NCBI GenBank assembly: GCA_017545865.1
Contig: JAFWXO010000033.1
Location: forward strand, 1-64,000
Source of the DNA: Clostridia bacterium
Lineage (GTDB): Bacteria > Bacillota > Clostridia > Christensenellales > Borkfalkiaceae
Direction of reading: 5' to 3'
DNA length: 64,000 nt
Part shown: positions 58,078 to 64,000 of the stretch, piece by piece
Layout of the letters: each line of letters starts with the position of its first letter
How positions within the stretch are numbered: the first letter of the stretch is position 1
Made by a program: the position numbers and the translations under genes
The notes under the pieces: model-generated
The model's database searches: none
What the model saw: the letters and a program-made list of their open reading frames with translations, nothing else
What the model was told of the DNA's origin: nothing

Positions 58078-59349
58078 TTAGTTTTGAGTTTGTTTTTTCT
58101 TGTTTATCAACTTTAAAGCAAAGAAGATAGCGTAGTGTAAAACCAAGCCAACGGCTATTGCGATAACTAAGTTAAACACAACCGTTAATACGAACGTTAA
58201 CGATAAAATTACAATATCAACAACTTTTTTGGTTTTGCAAATGGAAACGAAATGACGCCACTCGCTCATATTGTAAGCAACGATAAAGAGAATAGATGCG
58301 ATTATCGGCATGGGGATAAGCGATGCGTAAGGCATTAAAAGGAGTAAAACTACAAGTAAAACTACGGCGTGCACCATACCTGCAATCGGCGTTCTACCGC
58401 CGTTTTTAACGTTTGCTGAAGTTCTTGCAATAGCGCCCGTTGCAGGAATTCCACCCATAAAGCCAGAACAAATATTGCCAAGACCTTGAGCGATAAGTTC
58501 GGTGTTGGGGTTGTGCTTATCGTTAATCATATTGTCAGACACAACGCAGGATAAAAGTGATTCAATGCCCGCTAAAAGAGCGATAGTGAACGCGTCTGGA
58601 ATAAGCGATAAAATGAGTTTACCGTCAAGCGCGGGAACTGCAAATTTGGGGATAGCGGAGTTTATGGGATACGCGTCGCCTATCGTTAAAACGGAAACAC
58701 CCGTAAGCCCGATGCAGAGCGCGCCGAGTAAAACTACGATGAGTGACGACGGAATTTTCTTTATAAACTTAGTCCAAACGATCATAATTGCAAGCGAGCC
58801 AGCGCCAACTGCTAAGGCAAGCCAGTTAATCGTTCCTATGTTTTTAAAAACGTTATAAACTTTGTGGGTAGTTTCAATATTTTGAACGCCAACGGGGTAG
58901 GTAAGCCCCAAAAAGTCTTTAATTTGACCGATTAAAATGGTAACTGCAATGCCCGCCGTAAAGCCGACCGTTATGGTTTTAGGAATAAACCTTATAAGCG
59001 AGCCGAGTTTTACAAGCCCCATAATAATAAGGATAATACCCGCCATTATAGTAGCGATAACCAAGCCTTGCATACCTTTATCGGCAACGATTCCCGCAAC
59101 GATAGTGGCAAAAGCTGCGGTAGGGCCTGAAATGTTCACTTTGCTACCGCCAAACATAGCAATAACGAAACCTGCGAAAATTGCCGTGAATAAGCCTTGT
59201 TCTGGGTTAACTCCCGAAGCGATCGCAAGCGCTATTGATAAGGGGAGCGCAATTATCGCAACGATAACACCTGCAATAACGTCAGACAAAAGGTCGCGTT
59301 TCGTGTAGCCTTTAAAACAAGTTAAAAGTTTTGGTTCAAAAATCTTCAT
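58078..59349 (-). CDS. SulP-family anion transporter without STAS domain
   Basis: Membrane transporter of 423 residues with about 11-14 spans. The opening DLLSDVIAGVIVAIIALPLSIALAIASG is the SulP signature, followed by GLFTAIFAGFVIAMFGGSKVNISGPTAA. Family members usually have about 550 residues with a C-terminal STAS domain; here the chain ends in a short basic tail (LINKKKQTQN). Substrates in the family are sulphate, bicarbonate or dicarboxylates. The start Met lies after a weak ribosome site. Confidence 0.92.
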   Translation of the reverse strand: MKIFEPKLLTCFKGYTKRDLLSDVIAGVIVAIIALPLSIALAIASGVNPEQGLFTAIFAGFVIAMFGGSKVNISGPTAAFATIVAGIVADKGMQGLVIATIMAGIILIIMGLVKLGSLIRFIPKTITVGFTAGIAVTILIGQIKDFLGLTYPVGVQNIETTHKVYNVFKNIGTINWLALAVGAGSLAIMIVWTKFIKKIPSSLIVVLLGALCIGLTGVSVLTIGDAYPINSAIPKFAVPALDGKLILSLIPDAFTIALLAGIESLLSCVVSDNMINDKHNPNTELIAQGLGNICSGFMGGIPATGAIARTSANVKNGGRTPIAGMVHAVVLLVVLLLLMPYASLIPMPIIASILFIVAYNMSEWRHFVSICKTKKVVDIVILSLTFVLTVVFNLVIAIAVGLVLHYAIFFALKLINKKKQTQN

Positions 59350-59427
59350 AAAATACCTTGTAAATAATTTTTACGCGGTAATTATAATATTTTGTCGAAA
59401 AAATATCAAGTTTTTAGTAGTTAAAAC

Positions 59428-60315
59428 TTAAAAATCTTCAATAAAAACGTTATCGACAAGCCCGTTTTTAAGTGAAAGGCTTGCAATCGATAGATTATTC
59501 TCCCCAAGTATCCAAACTTCACCTTCATTTTTAGGCGAGGGAACAACCCCTAAAATCTTGCCTAAAAACCCCCTTAAATTTTCCGCTTTTTGATAAAAAT
59601 TAGGAGTGGAGATTTCCTTTATTGAACCACCTATCTTGGCGTTTTCAAAAAAGGCGAGCGGTAGCATTTGTTTTGGAAGTAAAAAAAAGTCTTTTTCCTT
59701 TTTATCAACCCTTTCAATTAAAGAAAAGGGCGAAGATAAATTCCACTTTTCTATAATCGTTGTAAGCGTTGAATTTTTGTATCGCTTTTCAACTGTTAAA
59801 AGGGAAGAAATTTGAAACTCGTCAACCACGTCAAAATACTCGAGCGTTCCGTCAAGGCGGAAGATATAAAGGGCAGTTTTCTTTTTATAAAAAGAAACGG
59901 CTAATAAATCCCCGTAAATTTCGGCGCTAAAATCGCTTGGAATAAAGGGGATTTCAACAACTTTACAAAACGCTCCGTCAACGTATAATTTAGCCCCGTT
60001 ATCAACTGTAACGGTAATGGTTATTTGCCCTGAAAACGACTGCAACGCGCGTTGAAAAAGCACCTTAAAACCACCGCTGTGCTTTGGCGGAAAAATAGGC
60101 AAAAATAAAAGCCCGTCGGGCGATAGGTAGCGTTTAACTTCGGTTGAATAAGGGGTGTAATAAACGGGCGAAAAATCGGCTATGAGCGGTAAGAATTCAA
60201 TAAGTTTCGGTTCGGTTTCACTCTTGCCGACTATTAAGTTTTTAGTGACCGTTCCCAAATACTCCCCGTCAACTTTTAAATGCGCCGTAATTTCGGATAA
60301 AAAATACAAGTTCAT
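59428..60315 (-). CDS. Protein of unknown function, beta-rich, about 295 residues
   Basis: I do not recognise this protein. It has alternating hydrophobic strands, many aromatic residues, and short repeats of a propeller type (KLYVDGAFCKVVEIPFIPSD, AEIYGDLLAVSFYKKKTALYIF). It has no signal peptide and no membrane span. It stands alone between the SulP gene and a small plus-strand gene; upstream lies AT-rich DNA without a strong promoter. Its length and continuity in one frame make it a real gene. Confidence 0.7.
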   Translation of the reverse strand: MNLYFLSEITAHLKVDGEYLGTVTKNLIVGKSETEPKLIEFLPLIADFSPVYYTPYSTEVKRYLSPDGLLFLPIFPPKHSGGFKVLFQRALQSFSGQITITVTVDNGAKLYVDGAFCKVVEIPFIPSDFSAEIYGDLLAVSFYKKKTALYIFRLDGTLEYFDVVDEFQISSLLTVEKRYKNSTLTTIIEKWNLSSPFSLIERVDKKEKDFFLLPKQMLPLAFFENAKIGGSIKEISTPNFYQKAENLRGFLGKILGVVPSPKNEGEVWILGENNLSIASLSLKNGLVDNVFIEDF

Positions 60316-60389
60316 AAAAAATTATACGCTAAACTCGTTTTTAATATGAAAAAACCGTCAATAATAAGGTAAAAATAAGGAGTTTTATT

Positions 60390-60590
60390 ATGAAAAAAAC
60401 TGAAAATAGTGTGAAAATGCTTGCTAATTCAAGCGTTCGTTTAGAAGTTGAAAATGCCATTAACGATATGCTTGATAGACTGCTTTTTTCGGTTATAACC
60501 GAAAACAATCGATTAAAAGCGGAAAATTCAAGGCTCAAAAAGGTGGTAAAAACCGCTTGTAAAGATAGGGGATTTTTCAAGATTTCGTAA
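60390..60590 (+). CDS. Small hypothetical protein with leucine-zipper-like helix
   Basis: A 66-residue protein with AAGGAG eight bases upstream. The middle is a predicted long helix (VRLEVENAINDMLDRLLFSV) and then ENNRLKAENSRLKKVVKTAC, a heptad pattern like a coiled coil. It could be a dimerising regulator or structural peptide. A reverse-strand frame over the same bases lacks a ribosome site and is judged a shadow. Function unknown. Confidence 0.6.
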   Translation: MKKTENSVKMLANSSVRLEVENAINDMLDRLLFSVITENNRLKAENSRLKKVVKTACKDRGFFKIS

Positions 60591-60619
60591 GCTGATGTAA
60601 AAAATAATAAAATTTGCTA

Positions 60620-60647
60620 TTGAAATTATAAGTTTTTATGTTATAAT
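60620..60647 (+). promoter_or_regulatory. Promoter of the fused ABC exporter gene
   Basis: TTGAAA at 60620-60625 and TATAAT at 60642-60647, spacing 16. The leader to the start codon is about 52 bases with a CG-rich stretch ACGCGCAAAATACGCGCGCG. Confidence 0.65.
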
Positions 60648-60706
60648 AATACGGTAATTTTATTTTACGCGCAAAATACGCGCGCGTCACACGGAGAACA
60701 GGAAAA

Positions 60707-63700
60707 ATGTTAGAACTTAAAAACGTGCGAAAAGTTTATACTACTAAGGCAGGCGACGTTGCCGCTTTAGACGGGATTAGTATTTTATTCCCCGAGAAAG
60801 GCATGGTGTTCATTACCGGTAAATCTGGTAGTGGTAAAACCACGCTTTTGAACGTAATCGGTGGTCTTGACGGTATCGACGAAGGTGAAATTGAAGTATT
60901 TGGTAAAAAGTTTTCTGAATTTTCCCAAAGCGAATACGATAGTTACAGAAATACTTTAATCGGTTTCATTTTCCAAGAATACAATCTTTTACCAGATTAC
61001 ACTATTGAGAAAAACGTTGGTATTGCAAACGAACTTCAAGGCGCTAAAACGGATAGTGAAGACGTTAAAGATATTTTAGCAAGCGTTGATATTCTCTCTT
61101 ACGAAGGTAGAAAACCAAGCCAACTTTCGGGTGGTCAAAAGCAACGTGTTGCAATAGCGCGCGCTCTTATCAAAAACCCAAAGATTATTATGGCGGACGA
61201 ACCTACGGGCGCATTAGATAGCAACACGGGTATTCAAGTTATTGAAGAACTTAAAAGGCTTTCTAAAGAAAAACTCGTTATCGTTATTTCTCACGACTTA
61301 GAACTTGCTAATAAATACGCCGATCGTATTATTAGGCTCGTTGACGGTAAGGTTGTTGAAGACGTTACTATTGATGAAGTTGAAGTAAGCGAAAACGTTT
61401 TCGAAGAAGAAAACTTGCTCACCGTAAAATCGGGTAGCGAGCTTGACGCTAATGAAACCAAGGCTTTACTTAGCGCAATCAAGGCTAAAAAGAAGATTAA
61501 GTTTACTGATAATTTCAAGATTAAAACGAGAAAACCCACCGACGTTGACGCTATTGAGAAAACTGATGAAAAGATTAAGTTTATAAAGAGTAAAATGAAG
61601 TTCCGTAGCGCTGCGTCGCTCGGTCTTAAATCGTTAAAGGTTAAGCCTTTAAGGCTTATTTTCACAATTTTATTATCGGCTATCGCGTTTGCGGTATTCG
61701 GCGTTTTCGATACCGTTGCATCTTACGAAAGAGCAAGGGCAATTTCCGACCTTTTGCAAAACGGCAAGTATGAAAACTTAATGGTTAGCGCACAGTATGA
61801 CGCGCCCACGGGCGCAAGCATAAACTCAACGATGAGTCAAGAGTATATCGATGAGTTAAGCGCTGAAGCAAACTATAAGTTCCGCCCCGTATATAACGTT
61901 CAAGATTTCGTTTCCGAAAGATACGCTAGCGTTGACGGCAACTATACTTACGATATTATGAGTATAGGCAATCAAATGTTACCGCAACACCCGGGTGGTA
62001 TGGGTAAAGGTTACTATTACGCCGAAATGGAAGGCGTTATTGAATTTAAAAATAGCGAAGTAGACGAGTTTTACAATATCACGCCTTACGGTTATTACCC
62101 CATTGCAGGTAGATATCCTAAACTTTACGGCACTGAAGGTAGCACCGCAGGTTACGTTGAAGTTGCAATCTCTAAATACTTAGCAGATTCAATTATGTAT
62201 CGTTTACAATCTAACGCCGTATTCTTCGGTAAGAAGATCACGAGTTACGAAGATCTTCTTGAAGCGAAGTTTAAACCCGCTCACACAAATATGGCTTCAA
62301 ACACTCCTCCGTTTATTATCGTTGGCGTGTATAACTGTGGCGATATTCCGAGCGATTACGACCTTTTAAAGACTGCTTACGTTCAAGATAGAAACGATCC
62401 TAACAAAGCGCTTATTGAAGAATTTAACGCATATCTTTGCTCCGGCGCTCAAAAACTTTTAATGGTGGCGGAAGGCGAAATTGAAAGAACTATTGACTCT
62501 TTCGGCAAGCCTATCGCATATTTTGACGAGCCTGCAGAGTACTGGATGGACGACGTTTACGACCACGGTTCTGACGATAAGAAAGTTCAACAATATTTCT
62601 TTGAGCAAAAAACCGTTCCCGCTAAAAACGTTGTTATGTTCGATACGTTATATCCTTACGGTAAGGACGATGACGGTAACGACTTGTATAGACCTACCGA
62701 CACTTATACTTTAAAAGACAACGAAGTTTTAATCAACGCAAGTGACTTTGAGTTATTGTTCACGAGAGAACTTGCAAGGCTTGATATTGAAAATAAATTT
62801 ACTAAAGAAGTTTACGCAACCACTTTAAAAGGTTACACGAACGAAATTCATAACTACGGCGTTCAAGGCAAGGGCGAACAACTTAGAGCAGCGCTTATCA
62901 ATGCGTTCAACGTTGCAAACACTCACCTTACTCCCGTTGCTTATGAAGAAGGCTTTAGTATGGACGGATATTTTAAAGACGATTTATTCGTTGATGGTAG
63001 GCACTTATTTAGAAACATCACTTTATATAGAAGGTTAGATTCTAACGACGTTACTTACGAAATCCCCTTAAAAGTAGTTGGCGTGTATTATGGTATTCAA
63101 AAAACCAACCAAGATACTTATCACTACGAGCCTATCGTATTTAACGAAAACACTTTAAAATTCATCGGCATCAACACCGATCAAGGTTACTATCAAAGCG
63201 CAACGAGCTTGATTAACACGGATAAAAAGTCTTGTAACGCAATCGCTCAAAGGCTTGTTATCAGCCAAGGCGTTTCGCTCAAGTGGTACAAAAACACTAT
63301 TTTAGACACTCTTTCTAAGAACGAAACTTGGGTAAATCAATTTACCGACTTGTTCTTATACGCATCGCTCGTTCTTGCAGTATTCTCGATGTTCATGCTC
63401 TTTAACTACATTTCTGCAAGTATCGTATCTAAGCGTCAATCAATCGGCGTGTTGAGAGCGCTTGGCTCTGGTAGTTCAGACGTGTTTAAGATGTTTATCA
63501 CCGAAAGCATTGTAATTTCGCTTATAAACGGCGTTCTTGCTTGCTTAACTTCGTGGATTGCATGTACTTTAGTTAACAACTACTTAGTAAACGTAATGCA
63601 CTTCGTTGTTAACTTTGCGCTCTTTGGCGTTCGCCAAGTATTCGTAATCTTTGGTATAAGCATACTTGCGGCAATCATTTCGTCTATTATGCCTATCGTT

Positions 63701-63745
63701 AAGATTGCAAGAGAAAAACCCGTTGATCTTATTAGAAGACCGTAA
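60707..63745 (+). CDS. ABC exporter, ATPase fused to FtsX/MacB-type permease
   Basis: A 1012-residue one-piece half transporter. The N-terminal ATPase has Walker [12 protein letters not shown] at residues 38-48, signature [16 protein letters not shown] and Walker [14 protein letters not shown] basic linker follows, then one membrane span ([20 protein letters not shown], about 318), a large extracellular domain of roughly 550 residues, and three C-terminal FtsX spans ([20 protein letters not shown] and on), ending [13 protein letters not shown]. It resembles MacB or lipoprotein-releasing exporters, with domain order ATPase first. The cargo is unknown. Confidence 0.9.
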   Translation: MLELKNVRKVYTTKAGDVAALDGISILFPEKGMVFITGKSGSGKTTLLNVIGGLDGIDEGEIEVFGKKFSEFSQSEYDSYRNTLIGFIFQEYNLLPDYTIEKNVGIANELQGAKTDSEDVKDILASVDILSYEGRKPSQLSGGQKQRVAIARALIKNPKIIMADEPTGALDSNTGIQVIEELKRLSKEKLVIVISHDLELANKYADRIIRLVDGKVVEDVTIDEVEVSENVFEEENLLTVKSGSELDANETKALLSAIKAKKKIKFTDNFKIKTRKPTDVDAIEKTDEKIKFIKSKMKFRSAASLGLKSLKVKPLRLIFTILLSAIAFAVFGVFDTVASYERARAISDLLQNGKYENLMVSAQYDAPTGASINSTMSQEYIDELSAEANYKFRPVYNVQDFVSERYASVDGNYTYDIMSIGNQMLPQHPGGMGKGYYYAEMEGVIEFKNSEVDEFYNITPYGYYPIAGRYPKLYGTEGSTAGYVEVAISKYLADSIMYRLQSNAVFFGKKITSYEDLLEAKFKPAHTNMASNTPPFIIVGVYNCGDIPSDYDLLKTAYVQDRNDPNKALIEEFNAYLCSGAQKLLMVAEGEIERTIDSFGKPIAYFDEPAEYWMDDVYDHGSDDKKVQQYFFEQKTVPAKNVVMFDTLYPYGKDDDGNDLYRPTDTYTLKDNEVLINASDFELLFTRELARLDIENKFTKEVYATTLKGYTNEIHNYGVQGKGEQLRAALINAFNVANTHLTPVAYEEGFSMDGYFKDDLFVDGRHLFRNITLYRRLDSNDVTYEIPLKVVGVYYGIQKTNQDTYHYEPIVFNENTLKFIGINTDQGYYQSATSLINTDKKSCNAIAQRLVISQGVSLKWYKNTILDTLSKNETWVNQFTDLFLYASLVLAVFSMFMLFNYISASIVSKRQSIGVLRALGSGSSDVFKMFITESIVISLINGVLACLTSWIACTLVNNYLVNVMHFVVNFALFGVRQVFVIFGISILAAIISSIMPIVKIAREKPVDLIRRP

Positions 63746-63749
63746 TACT

Positions 63750-64000
63750 ATGGATAAAATCGTTTATTTTGACAATGCGGCTACAACCCCTTTAAGCGAA
63801 GAAGTTTTACGTGAAATGAAACCTTACCTTACCGATTTTTACGGAAACGCTAATTCCGTTCACACGGTTGGTAGGCAAGCGGTTAAGGGGCTTGATATGG
63901 CGCGCGAAACGGTTGCCGATATACTCGGCGCTGATTTTAACGAGATTTACTTTACTTCCGGCGGAACGGAAAGCAACAACTTTGCGCTCCGCGGTAGTTT
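63750..64000 (+). CDS. Cysteine desulfurase, NifS/IscS family (cut by window end)
   Basis: The first 83 codons of a PLP enzyme: [20 protein letters not shown], then [14 protein letters not shown] and [18 protein letters not shown]. These are the conserved N-terminal segments of NifS-type desulfurases. It starts four bases after the ABC exporter stop with no ribosome site of its own, so translation may be coupled. It could deliver sulphur to the SufCB scaffold or to tRNA thiolation. The remaining three quarters lie outside the window. Confidence 0.93.
   Translation, partial: MDKIVYFDNAATTPLSEEVLREMKPYLTDFYGNANSVHTVGRQAVKGLDMARETVADILGADFNEIYFTSGGTESNNFALRGS

Noticed and set aside
60341-60580. 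Minus-strand open frame of 79 codons
   Set aside because: No ribosome site and it overlaps the better supported plus-strand small gene at 60390.

Overview
The window looks like a chromosomal segment of an uncultured, low-GC Firmicute, probably a gut-type member of the Clostridia (Christensenellales-like at a guess). I infer this from AT-rich DNA, strong AGGAGG-type ribosome binding sites, a YerC/TrpR-family regulator ahead of a histidine operon, formate-tetrahydrofolate ligase, indolepyruvate:ferredoxin oxidoreductase, a two-gene SUF system and cobalamin-type 4Fe-4S QueG-like proteins. The genus cannot be read from the sequence alone.

Region 1 (1-18 kb, all plus strand) is a biosynthetic run. 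It holds purM, purN, a PurO-type IMP cyclohydrolase, a stand-alone AICAR transformylase (so PurH is split), purD and a fused purL/Q, then fhs, which supplies 10-formyl-THF for the two transformylases. A short AlaRS lacking C-Ala follows, then paaK, iorA, iorB, an ACT protein (aryl-pyruvate/aryl-CoA metabolism), an amidohydrolase and TraX. The purine genes are interrupted at 3.58-3.94 kb by a stem-loop element and an array of tiny hairpins.

Region 2 (18-27.7 kb) has an SLC13/ArsB-type permease on the minus strand and, divergently, a complete histidine operon: yerC/hisR-like, hisZ, G, D, C, B, H, A, F, IE and a PHP-type histidinol phosphatase. A TTTAGC-N2-GCTAAA palindrome overlaps the operon promoter.

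Region 3 (27.7-43.6 kb) is accessory metabolism: two QueG-like 4Fe-4S proteins; an AraC-controlled putative amino-sugar locus (GH89-like protein, NagB-like protein with an altered active site, amidohydrolase, second AraC, SGNH esterase); 5-formyl-THF cyclo-ligase; a 25-residue Cys-rich peptide frame; two SDR enzymes; a third AraC regulator; a class V PLP enzyme; and a sialidase-fold lipoprotein.

Region 4 (about 44.0-53.0 kb) is an integrated mobile element at the 3' end of tRNA-Ser(GGA). A 13-bp tRNA-end repeat (TTGGCGGAGAGAG) bounds it at 44017 and 53003, and a third partial copy lies at 43722. It carries a large serine recombinase whose last 25 codons come from the flanking chromosome, a membrane peptide, a CI/Cro-like switch with GTGTCTT-N3-AAGACAC operators, small early genes, and a PD-(D/E)XK nuclease beginning that is frameshifted and apparently fused to a 1711-residue phage-type protein. 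No capsid, terminase, portal or tail genes are present, so it looks like an internally deleted prophage or a satellite.

Region 5 (53-64 kb) returns to core genes: minimal sufC-sufB, a phosphomannomutase-family gene, a cation/proton antiporter followed by a second mini-hairpin array, a SulP transporter without a STAS domain, two unknown proteins, a MacB-like fused ABC exporter and the start of a cysteine desulfurase gene cut by the window end.
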